Positions 54,664 through 64,000 of a stretch of 64,000 bases of DNA are shown one piece after another. Under the pieces are notes generated by a model, which was not told the origin of the DNA, did not search any database, and was given only the letters and a program-made list of their open reading frames with translations. The position numbers and the translations under genes were made by a program. Numbering within the stretch: position 1 is the stretch's first letter; each line of letters starts with the position of its first letter. This stretch comes from Homarus americanus (Eukaryota > Arthropoda > Malacostraca > Decapoda > Nephropidae). Location of the stretch: the NCBI RefSeq assembly GCF_018991925.1, contig NW_024725489.1, positions 7,415,065 through 7,479,064 on the forward strand, given 5' to 3'.

Positions 54664-56244
54664 AGACCGAATAGGCAAGAGAGTCAACATGATGAGAGCC
54701 ATGACAGGACCCAAGGTGGGTGCGGGACATTTAGATCTAAGAACGCTATATATACACGCCATTTGATCATTAACAGACTATGCGACACCGGCTCTTAACA
54801 CTCTGTCTGAGGAGCAGTGGGAGAAATTAGAGATTGCCCAGAATAACGCTATGACAGTCATTGTCAAGGCACCTATGTGTACAAAAATTGAGAACATACA
54901 CATGGAGACATGTCTCATATCTCTCCAAACCAGAGCGGAACGATTAAGAGCATGCTTTGCAACAAAACTTATTACCAGGGCTCGGGAAGTGACATCAAGA
55001 GTGGACTCTTACGAGCACTGAACCTTAACAGAGATGTCTTTAACAAGAAAACATGGCTATTGTGCGCAGCTGACGCTGTAAGTTGACTGAAATTGAAAAA
55101 CACAATCCTCAGCAAAGGACCTCATACAATGAGTCCAGACTCCAGCACCCCAGCACCGTGGGAGTCCTCGCCAGCAGTCTTCAACATTCTACAAACTGGG
55201 ATAAGAAAGGCTGACTGTAACCCACATGAACTCCGACAGGTAGCAGAGACAAACATGAAGGCTCTAAAACCACACAATAGTACAGTGTATTACACAGACG
55301 GTTCCGTAGAGACCACCAGTTCGAAGGCAGAAGCAGCCTTCACTATAGAAGGAGGTAACACGTCCCTTTCGAGAACCTCAGATGGATGCTCTACTTTGCA
55401 AGTTGAGCTAGCTGCCGTACTTGGAGCCCTAAGACACGCTTCCATAAACAGTCAACAGGGCATTGTAATACACACTGACTCACGATGTGCTATTGGAGTA
55501 CTACAATGCAGAGAGCCTAGAGACAACATTCATCTCATAACATATGTTGTTGGCCTTCTGCAAGGGTTAAAACTACAAGATCGGCAAGTTATAATATACT
55601 GGGTGCCTAGTCATATCGAAATCCCAGGGAATGAGCGAGCTGATGATGCTGCCAAGGCTGCGTTAGGACAGCGAAACATTGAGTTGAACATCCCGCCCAG
55701 TCAGGAGCAGATAAAGAAGACCACAATAACACGAACTGCCCCGTTGAAAATATACAAACATAGAAGATTAACACCAGTATCACGATCGGCCAGGTGGTGT
55801 TATCTGGTCACGAATTATGAGAGACCACCACTCATGAAGGATATAACAAGAAGGGAAGAAGTCATCTTCCACCGACTGAGACTGGGATACCCATGCATTT
55901 GGGAAATCATTGTACAAGTACCAGCAGAGCAGCGCATTTGCAAGACCTGAAACAGCGAAGCAGAAAACACACTGCAGCACTACCTCATAGAGTGCCCTGG
56001 AACACAATTAGCTAGGAGAAACATACAACCCCCTATCACAGCAGAGAAGGTTGCCAAAATGCTAACCACCAACCACTCTCAAGAAACCCTACAGTTTCTT
56101 ACCGAGCATCCACCCCGAAGCTAGTGGTGGAGATGTACAGTTAACTAAAAAAGATGCTGGTGTTTTATCCCAGCAGTGAGTGGACCAGCATTTTAGCTTA
56201 AGGTCCGCGTAGGTAATATTCCTACAAATCTTATAAAAAAAAAA
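54664..56244 (+). pseudogene. I-like LINE copy 3, connection and RNase H
   Basis: The host LINE resumes after Ty3 element 3: RIGKRVNMMRAMTGPKVGAG, ALNTLSEEQWEKLEIAQNNA, APMCTKIENIHMETC, then breaks. From 55093 to 55949 RNase H is open: YYTDGSVETTSSKAEAA, Glu in LQVELAAVLGAL, IHTDSRCAIGVLQ, WVPSHIEIPGNERADDAAK. A stop at 55948 cuts off the Cys-rich end (LQHYLIECPG is still readable). A 3' untranslated part and a short A-run (56227-56245) end the element, unlike copies 1 and 2 with their (CAA)n tail, so copy 3 is a different subfamily. Confidence 0.87.
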
Positions 56245-56838
56245 AGCCGTGATGAGGATTCTGAAGAAAGAGTCTCCTCAGCCAGCCTTCGCCGTGATCG
56301 GACCTCTCTCCAGACCCCTCACCGCCAAAGCAACCAGCCTTGTTTCTACTGTTGACGACCGGACCACAAATCGACCTCTCTGACTACCACTGGACTTCCC
56401 AGTAATCCTGTTTGGTGCGACGCCCTTTGTGGGCCTCCACCTTTGGAAAACGACCACGACCGTCACCGGACTACCTCACGAGCGTTCAGGATTGTCAACC
56501 CAAGCTAGCCCTCCCCACGGGCAGAGTGAGTGACCCACACTCCTGCTGGAGGGCAGCAATTGATTGGCAATACTGACGTGGTTTGGGGTCTTTCTCTCTT
56601 ACTAATATCCTTCCTTGCTTATCCTGGCCGAGGCACCTGCTTTATTTAAGTATTCGTGTTAGAGCCCCTCCAGTGGCGCACACCTCACAGCCGAGTGGGA
56701 TTGTGTGTGTTCATTGGGGGTCGGGGACAAACAGGCCGATCCCATAGTGACGACTGTGATCGTGCAGTCACTCCACTGTGCGGGGGATGTCTTTTGTAAA
56801 ATCAAAGAAGGGCCTCCAATAACCTTCTACATGCACAA
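56245..56838 (+). other. Probable leader of the Jockey-like LINE
   Basis: Noncoding GC-richer sequence directly after the A-tail of I-like copy 3 and before ORF1 of the next LINE. It is likely its 5' untranslated region with an internal promoter, but no motif proves this. Confidence 0.5.
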
Positions 56839-58357
56839 TGGCAGTAAACATAAGAATAAAAGTAAAAGATAAGAACAAACCTATCGATAAATCTAGGCTA
56901 ATTACCCTAGCATATGTTGAACTAGGTGCGCCCTTCAATAGGGTATTCAACCTGAACGAAGGGTACAAAGTCATTTGCCGAAATGAAATGATGCAGACAA
57001 ACTACTAACCACTAAGGCGAAACAAATCATGTCTCCCGAGCTAAGAGCCAGAAGATGTTTCGTAAGGAAACTAGATTCTCAAGTAGGAGGGCAAACGGCA
57101 GACTCTCTGAAGGCAGACATTGAAAATAACAACAAAGGACTTAAAGTAGAAGAAATAATCAAGATAAAAGACCACTCGCACGTAATGAAGATTCGTTTCG
57201 AAGAAACGGCTATAGCAGACAAGGTCCTCCAGTGCGGTTTTTTTTTTTAGCGTGCAACATGTCGATATCCCCTTATCAAATAAAAAGGGAAAAATACACC
57301 AGTCTCCTGACATGTTTCGCATTCTACAAATATGAAGAGCATACCACTAGGGACTGCCCTGAAAAGGAAAAGAAATTCTGCTCCAACTGTGCAGAGGAAG
57401 GACATGTTTACACGCAGTGTAACAACACCAACAAAGGCTGCATAAACTGCAAAAGGAACGGGGATGTGCACCACACCCACCCAACCATGGCCATGTCCTG
57501 CCCCATCAAAAAGACCCTCATCAAATACAAGCAAGAGCAGGAAGACCAACGAGAAAGGATGAGAGACCAAAACACATTTGCTGAAATAGCAAAGAGGGTC
57601 GTGAAAGAGGCATCAAAGCCAACTACTGGCACCATAATCAAATTAAGTGACACTGATCATTTCAAGGTAATGGTGAGCATGCTACATGCTCATCTTCATA
57701 GCATCTTAACCCCAGGATCATATGCCGACGAACTCAATAGGATGCTTGAAATAAACAACATGCCACAAATGAACTTTCCTGAAAACTCAAACTCAGCAAA
57801 CTTGTTACACGCCACCAGCACCCCAGAGCTTACAAAACACTTCAGACAACGATTAACCACGCCCAAGGACACAACATCACCAACAGTCCAGGATAACATA
57901 CCGGAAAAAGTGGAACGACCTGGCGATTTGACTGAGAGGGCGAGAGACCCAAGACTGACAGAAGGAACTGGAGCGAAAAGGAAATTAGCGGCCAAGAACA
58001 ATGAAAATGAAATGGAAATCGACTTCCCAACAACAACTGCCCCCCCCCCCAGTGCCTGAAGAAGCAGCAGATATAGGACTAAGGTTTTATCAAACCACAA
58101 GAATACCATACCCACCACACAGAAAACCAACCGGAAAAATAATTGAAGACTTAGTAACGGCTAACGAAATAGTATGGCAATACACAGACGAACGGTATGA
58201 CAACGAAACGGTATGGAACATGATTAAAAAAGACAAAATAAAATTCGGCACAAAAGATTTTATTGTAATCACGGCAGCTGAACTCAAAAGGAAATCATCT
58301 GGACTCAACGAAATGAGATCACCCCCTCAACTTCAACCTTCCAAGAAAAAGAAATAA
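56839..58357 (+). pseudogene. Jockey-like LINE ORF1, zinc-knuckle protein
   Basis: Nucleic-acid-binding ORF1 protein. It starts MAVNIRIKVKDKNKPIDKSR and is broken into three or four frames: one shift near 56990, one at a T-run (57238-57249) and one at a run of ten Cs (58042-58051). Conserved parts are VEEIIKIKDHSHVMKIRF (RRM-like region), then three Cys/His motifs: a first with one Cys apparently lost (CFAFYKYEEHTTRDC), a good second (CSNCAEEGHVYTQC) and a third (CINCKRNGDVHHTHP, then MSC). The C-terminal part ends LKRKSSGLNEMRSPPQLQPS before a stop at 58357. Three knuckles in ORF1 fit the Jockey group. Confidence 0.8.
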
Positions 58358-61300
58358 TGGACCATCTCCAACTGAAAACACTTAAAATCTTACAACACAA
58401 TGTCCGTGATTGGCATACATGCAAAACATCGCTTTGTAACATATATAATGAAAACAACACAGATATAATACTGATAAGTGCACACGGCGAACCCGAGAAC
58501 ACCAAAATCTAAATATTTAACTATGACACTCACCAATCGAACAAAAGTGGAGAAAAACATGACGGAGTTGTCGTTGCGGTGAAAAAAGGTATCAAACACA
58601 TACTAATAGACAACTTTAACAGCGAATTCCTTGCCATTAAAGTACAGACAACACAGAGCGAAATAATAATCGCAACAACATACCTACCCCCAAGAAGACC
58701 ATCCCTCCCTATTGAAGACCTACTGGAACTAACAAATTATAATATTCCAATGTACATCCTAGGAGATTTCAATGCAAGACACCGCATTTTTAGAAACGGT
58801 AACAATAAACAGATAGGCACAGCATTGGAACGTGTTATCAACACTGGCAGACTACTTCACCTGGGCCCGCACTTCACCACCTGGATGGGACCAAACGGCG
58901 TTTCAACACCCGACAAAATCTTCTGCAACAACAAGGCATTCCTTAACTATCACATAGAGCAAGGCCCATCACTCCAAGCGACCACATTACGATAATATTC
59001 ACAATTTCCACAAGCCCAGTTCCAACAAAAATACCACCAAGGCTCCAGATGAGAAAAACAGACTGGATAAAATATAAGGATTTATTGGAAAACTACCCAC
59101 AAATAAATCTAAAAGATGCAACACTCGAGGAAATTGACGAACAGGTAAACAAGCTACACAACACAATAAAACAAGCAATCAACCAGACAACCCCAATAAC
59201 GTCATACAGAACTCTCCCGAGTAACAAACCCAACGAAGAATTAAAGAGACTACAAGTACAATATAATAACATTAGGACATTCGTAGAACAAATTGGGCCC
59301 ACTAGAGGACTACTCCGCAATATAAGAGAAATCCAACAAGGCCTTCAAGAAGAGTACAGGCAAATTAATAACGGAAAATGGAACAATCTCATAAAAAACA
59401 TAGACACCACAAAGGACTCAAAAAAATTCTGGCAAAACATCAACAAACTACTTGGCATGAAAAAACAGACAATAAACTACATTAAAGACCAAAACGGACA
59501 AAAACTCTATAGAGACCATGAAAAAGAAGAGGCCTTCAGAAGAGAATGGAAGAAAATCTTCAGAATATCAGAAGAAGAAAATGAACATTTTTACGAAGAA
59601 CACGAAGAGTTAATTAAAGACTGGCTAAGAGAACGAAGCCATAGACTGACTCCCTACCACACAGGAAACCCAGAAAGACTAAGGCCCAATAAATTCATAA
59701 ATCACGACGTACTACTACACTGCCTACGCAAACTTGAAGAAAAATCCCCTTGAATGAGCGGCATAACCCGAAACATGTTATTAAACCTGCCCAGCAGGCC
59801 AATGGAAGCCCTGATAAATATTTACAACTCAACCTTATCCCCCGGTTACTTCCCCGATGCCCAAAGAAGGCAAGGGTCCAAAACAGATAATAAACTACAG
59901 ACCTATATCCTTACTGGAAATAATCGGGAAACGCTTGGAACGCATACTAAATAACAGACTATATAAGTTCCTGGTTAACCACAACAAACTCAACCCAAGA
60001 CAACACGGCTTTAGAAGAGGTAGAGGAACCCAAACGGCAATAGCAATAAATAACAGAAATCAAAGCCAAGGAAAAACAGTTAGGAAACCAAGTTTCACCA
60101 AGAGAAGTGGCAAAGGCATTTGATAAAGTGTGGCACTACGGACTAGCATATAAAATACTAAAACAAGACCTACTTGCTGAAATAGAAAGAATCCTATGTG
60201 ACTACCTTCAAAACAGGACAGCACAGCTACAAATTGGCCACCATTTAGGTCCACCCTTGGACCTAGAAAGTGGAGTGCCCCAAGGAGGCGTCCTATCCCC
60301 AACACTATTCTCCATATATACGAGCCACTTACCTGAACCAACGCAACATAGCGAACACATTATCTTTGCCGATGACATCACACAAATCATATCATATCCC
60401 GGAAAATCAGAAGCAATGACGGCACGCCATACGGCCTTAGCAATAAAAAACATAAATGACTACGAAAAGAAATGGAAAATACGGACAAACATCAACAAAT
60501 TTAAAATCATACCAATTGCCAAGAAAAAGGTCGAACCAGTAATAGTAGATGGAGAAATTTACCCATACACCAACGAAGGCAGCATCCTGGGACTGAAAAC
60601 CACAACAAATGGTTACCAGAGCTTCATCAACGAAAAAGTCCACAAACTACGTAGCAAACTCTCAAAAATAAGAAGATTCAAAACCTAAACAAAAGACAAT
60701 TATAAACGGCACTAATAAAATCAGTAATGTGCTACCCTCCTGTACCAACCAACTCATTAAGTGCAACGAGAATCAAGAAACTTCAAACGGTACAAAATAA
60801 GAGCCTAAGATTTGTAGGGGTATCGAGATATTAATGTTGTCTAGCACTCAGGATGGAAGGAAACTCTAATGTGGTTTTCTTGTATAATATATAAGTTATA
60901 TGAAGACAGTCTGGTGCTGGAGATGCCGTGTGGTGGGGAGCTGCTCAGTAGAAGACGTTCGGTGAGTAGCGTGTTGAAGGAGGTAGATGTGCAGGAGCTT
61001 CGTTAGAGAAGATGTTGCCTGTTGCTGGCCTCCTGGTTGAATAAATGTTAACAGCTAGGAGCTTGCTGGAGGAGGTGTTGCTTGTTCAGGAAAATGGGCA
61101 GAATGAATCTCAATGGAGAGACAGAGCTTATATACCCAGCAGCCGCTATGAGTCATGTTGGGAAAACCCGAGAAGTCGCCGGTGAATAGTTTCGTTGCTA
61201 AGATACGGTAACATCTGGGGACAGCTCTCGCTTGGTTGCTAGGCAACGGCACGTTGGAATGTGATAGCAGGTGGTGGCGGTGCTATGCAGTTTGTAGGGG

Positions 61301-61571
61301 AGACGTCCACTACAGATTCATATATAACATCAGTTACAAAGAAGGAGTAACAAATGAAGAACTCCATAGAAGAGCCAACATCAACGCAGTAAACGAAGAC
61401 ATCTACATCCAAGCCAAAAGAACATGGGAACAAATACGAGAGTTAGACTCAGAAACTGTAGCTAAATGGCTCGACAACGAACCAGTAAGAAGAGCAAGAG
61501 AAGAACAAGCTTGGTTCAGATTAACCAGAATAAGAGTCAACAAACCACCACCAATACCAAAATACATCTAA
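58358..61571 (+). pseudogene. Jockey-like LINE ORF2, endonuclease-RT, decayed
   Basis: ORF2 opens MDHLQLKTLKILQHNVRDWH (endonuclease start, catalytic Asn kept). A TAA at 58510 follows, then GVVVAVKKGIKHIL, YILGDFNARHRI (catalytic D/N), and a shift before the terminal SDH. RT: LLNLPSRPMEALINIYN, INYRPISLLEIIGKRLERIL, RQHGFRRGRGTQTA, AKAFDKVWHYGLAYK, SGVPQGGVLSPTLFSIYTSH and active site FADDITQI (about 60368). A TAA at 60686 and further stops follow. A 470-bp insertion splits it at 60821-61290. The C-terminus (RTWEQIRELDSETVAKWL, then RVNKPPPIPKYI) ends at 61571. No RNase H is present. It is nearly full length but inactivated many times. Confidence 0.87.
60821..61290 (-). mobile_element. Unclassified 470-bp insertion with 10-bp target duplication
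   Basis: TTTGTAGGGG stands on both sides (60811-60820, 61291-61300), and the Jockey-like LINE reads continuously once one copy and the insert are removed. The insert starts TATCGAGATATTAATG and ends GGTGCTATGCAG, with no terminal inverted repeat. On the minus strand it has GGGTATATAAGCTCTG, a good TATA-box context (61127-61134). It has no open frame of note and no A-tail. It may be a solo LTR, a SINE-like retroposon or a DNA-element relic. Confidence 0.75.
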
Positions 61572-62185
61572 ACATTATCAAATTCAATACAAAAACAAAA
61601 AGAACTGTATAGCCAATAAATACCGTACCTTCCAGTCAAGCTTCAATCTTTCAATTAAACCAAAAAGATTGGACCATCTCCTTGTGAACAAAAGTAGCAA
61701 GTTGCATCCGACCTCTTCATAGAAATTAAACTTCCCTACTATAAACAAAACGCTTCAATTCTCTAAAACAGAAAAATATTTAATTAAAAAGATGATAGTG
61801 ACCAAAGGACACTATCTCCAACCCTTGTCTTCTTGCCCCATCCTTCCACTCTTATTAAAACAAACGATACGTTGCTCAGCCAGCTCCACAAGAACCTGAC
61901 TAGAGGTCGTCACCCTCTTCCTTGGAACAATGGCTACTAAAAAATAAACATATTTTTAACTAAATGAAAACGGCTTGAGAACTAGAACCTAATCACGCAA
62001 GATGTAAGTTCAAATATAATTATTATAACCTCAGCATATCTGGTTGAACCCGGGTACTGTCAATCTCTTACTTTCCTTCAATTTTCCTCCCTCTTTTTCC
62101 TTGATCCTAAACCAATCCTCTCCTCCCCCAAATTGCTACCAAAGTACTTCCAATCCTAATCCCTGCCCTCACACTCAGCATTACA
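61572..62185. other. LINE 3' tail and anonymous sequence
   Basis: After the LINE stop come repeats of AAAAAGAT(T/G) followed by ACCATCTCC or ACACTATCTCC (61660 and 61783), as in the 3' end of the Jockey-like copy at 39.5 kb. The LINE therefore extends to at least about 61.83 kb. Nothing else is recognised. Confidence 0.5.
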
Positions 62186-62189
62186 AGCA

Positions 62190-62330
62190 ATAGCCATCTA
62201 CCTTATCTACAGCAACTCCCTAGCACAGCATTGTACATATAATATATTTTATAGAAGACGCCATTGTGAGTTTCCCTTCTCACCTCCATCCTTAGTGCAA
62301 GATCTCATCACGCTATCGCTACAATATATA
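62190..62330 (+). repeat. Third copy of the 18.6-18.9 kb repeat
   Basis: AGCA, then CATTGTACATATAATATAT, GACGCCATTGTGAGTTTCCC and CTCATCACGCTA align with 18640-18760 and 18830-18940 at roughly 70-75% identity by eye. Confidence 0.6.
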
Positions 62331-63216
62331 CAAAATTTAAACATTATAGTTAATTTAATGTTCCTGTTTACATTAATAAACTAAAAAACATTGCCAACAT
62401 GAGTTTCCCAATGCTGGACACAAATGATTCTCCTCCTTACCTGCACCTAATCTCTGGGCAGCTGGACAGACTCTGGGCAGAGAACACTTATACTCCGCCC
62501 CAGGACTCAGGAGTCCTCACTTAACCGTGGCTGCAAGTGTCCAATAAAAAAAATAAAAATCTTAAATCTCATTAAACCTAAACTAGATATTCTTACCAAA
62601 AAATGAAAATAAAAGTTATCAACTGTAGATTATTTTCTGAACATTTATTCAAATAATCCCGACGTTGAAAATATAATAGGAAGCGTGACTCACAGCTGAC
62701 CGTTGTAATGGTTGACGATGATCGTCACGGACACTGTTTATCGTTTATTAACTAAACTCTAATTATTCATATAACTATGGCATCTTTGTTGATATGTGCA
62801 GATTTATCACTAAGTTCCGAGTTTTATATATCAATAATTTTGCTCAAGCTTAAAGAAACGTTAATGTAAGGAAATTTCTGCCCTATGGAAGAATGTTGCA
62901 GTAATGTTCTAATTATAACATTTTCATAATGATTGTTAGGGTTTAAATGCAAGAAAGTGGTTTTCTTACCGTAGAGCTCGGATACCTTCACACTGATTAC
63001 TCACCCAGGAGACTATGGTGTATCACTACATAGAATTTCACTCTGCTTCCGGCATTCAATGTGTTATGTACTTGATAAATGATGATAAATGAATTCCATT
63101 AATTTCCAACATCCATCTAAGTTATTGGTTATACTTTGTCATAACCAATCAGTCATTACCTTTGATAATAACAATAAAAGAGGGGTCACAGATACGGGCA
63201 GATAATTGCACTTACG
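62331..63216. other. No recognisable gene
   Basis: AT-rich sequence. A good donor-like site (TACGGTAAGAAA, minus strand, near 62968) was seen without a convincing exon. Confidence 0.45.
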
Positions 63217-63222
63217 TTTATT
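63217..63222 (-). terminator. Poly(A) signal AATAAA
   Basis: AATAAA on the minus strand, about 110 bases downstream of the stop of the putative exon at 63330-63542. It supports a 3' end here. Confidence 0.45.
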
Positions 63223-63329
63223 TGGCACAATTCCATACAGTGGACTTATAATTTGCATGGATAGGTCAGTCATTCACATTCGCGCCACAGTACCGTAAGT
63301 TATAAGGGAGAGTTTGTCAACCTGGAGAA

Positions 63330-63542
63330 TTAATCGTTTAGATCTATTAGGCCGGCCTGGAGTGCTCTTGCAGCAAACAGGCCCTCACCATTGATCACTT
63401 CCTTTACAGGATGTGTTAACTTGTCGCTGGACTTAACAACAATCTCGGGGATTTGCACACACAGACTCGTAGCACTGGTAGGATTGTATGGCCCCTGTTT
63501 TAAGTCAGTCCGTGGAGCAGGGGGTCTTCTCTCACCCAAGGT
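63330..63542 (-). CDS. Possible terminal exon of an unrecognised host gene
   Basis: About 70 codons on the minus strand: TLGERRPPAPRTDLKQGPYN, then SLCVQIPEIVVKSSDKLTHP and VKEVINGEGLFAARALQAGL, ending DLND and TAA (63332-63330). An acceptor (GGGCTTTAG) lies at 63543-63551 and supplies an in-frame stop immediately upstream, as expected for an exon start. A poly(A) signal follows the stop. The composition is protein-like and not repetitive. I do not recognise the family. The rest of the gene would lie right of the window on the minus strand. A relic of a mobile element remains possible. Confidence 0.4.
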   Translation of the reverse strand, partial: TLGERRPPAPRTDLKQGPYNPTSATSLCVQIPEIVVKSSDKLTHPVKEVINGEGLFAARALQAGLIDLND

Positions 63543-63841
63543 CTAAAGCCCACTGACTAAAATGTGGTTTTGAGGCGTGAAATGATGGTCAGTACAACGT
63601 TGTCTCACTGGCCTTCCCCTATCGGATGGCCGGGTACCTTATCTCTACCTAAACAAACATTTGGGATGGGTTGTGCGGGAGGCCCAACGCAACCCATGAC
63701 AATGATGAATTGTTAGCTGGGATGAATGAGACAAGTGAGAGCATCAGGCAGACAGACAGACAGAATTATGTCGTGACGGCACAATAATAAAATAAATTAT
63801 GATTTTTATCAACTTGACAATTGTTATATTGTTTTGACCCT

Positions 63842-63980
63842 CCTTTCACCGCTTACCCAGCTTCCACCACTGGTTACCAGCCTGCTAGGGTCTTATGTAC
63901 AGAAGCAACAGAAGCACAAGTGTCGTCGAATTACCACTGGCTGTCCCGCCAATCTCTGGTAATTTCCCAACGATCGATAG
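63842..63980 (+). repeat. Dispersed repeat, copy 2
   Basis: Same orientation as 6812-6960, sharing CACCGCTTACCCAGCTTCCA, TTATGTACAGAAGCA, GTCGTCGAATTACCACTGGC and GGTAATTTCCCAACGATCG. Confidence 0.8.
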
Positions 63981-64000
63981 GTTCCATTAGGTTAGGTTAA
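63981..64000 (+). repeat. Short TTAGG run at window end
   Basis: CATTAGGTTAGGTTAA: two to three telomere-like units, cut by the window edge. Confidence 0.6.

Noticed and set aside
62938..63010. Exon with donor TACGGTAAGAAA on the minus strand
   Set aside because: No frame stays open over a useful length before the donor and no acceptor is convincing.

Overview
The window is animal nuclear DNA, most likely from a decapod crustacean such as a crayfish. Pointers are an alpha-amylase gene of arthropod type with GT-AG introns, tracts of the arthropod telomere motif TTAGG, very long (AC)n runs, and dense LINE and Ty3 retrotransposons. The species cannot be fixed from sequence alone. A 100-base run of N (27933-28032) marks an assembly gap. 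I see no bacterial features, CRISPR array, rRNA gene or standalone tRNA gene.

Host genes. The left end holds the first two coding exons of an alpha-amylase gene on the minus strand (exon 1 at 2385-2543, exon 2 at 172-323). They are split by a 2.06-kb intron containing a LINE fragment and a MITE; the rest of the gene lies beyond the left edge. At the right end, 63330-63542 (minus) may be the last exon of an unrecognised gene, followed by a poly(A) signal. Nearly everything else is mobile or repetitive DNA.

Layout. 3.0-6.3 kb: a mariner-type MITE, a decayed LINE, an interstitial telomere-like tract, minisatellites, a tRNA-derived SINE and (AC)n. 7.2-9.1 kb: a 1.9-kb element with ~320-bp terminal inverted repeats and one gene of unrecognised family, the best candidate here for something undescribed. 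9.8-14.7 kb: Ty3-type retrotransposon no. 1, complete with LTRs but broken. 15.3-17.0 kb: a long lone LTR with an initiator-tRNA-Met primer site. 19.3-19.9 kb: a 33-bp minisatellite. 21.5-24.4 kb: a decayed CR1/L2-like LINE ('family A'). 24.4-29.6 kb: anonymous repeats and the gap.

29.6-61.7 kb is a graveyard of nested elements. An I-like LINE (RT plus RNase H) on the minus strand (29930-37611) is split by Ty3 element no. 2 (31679-36798, target duplication GAAAG). A second copy in the opposite orientation lies at 39903-42139. A third, diverged I-like LINE runs from about 42.66 to 56.24 kb. It is interrupted by a plus-strand CR1, a minus-strand CR1 and Ty3 element no. 3 (48602-54663, minus, target duplication AGACC). 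Element no. 3 has near-identical LTRs and an uninterrupted 1577-codon gag-pol, so it is the youngest and the only one that looks potentially active. A nearly full-length Jockey-like LINE follows (56.25-61.6 kb), itself split by a 470-bp insertion with a 10-bp target duplication.

The genes do not form a pathway; the useful story is the order of insertion and the unexplained inverted-repeat element.
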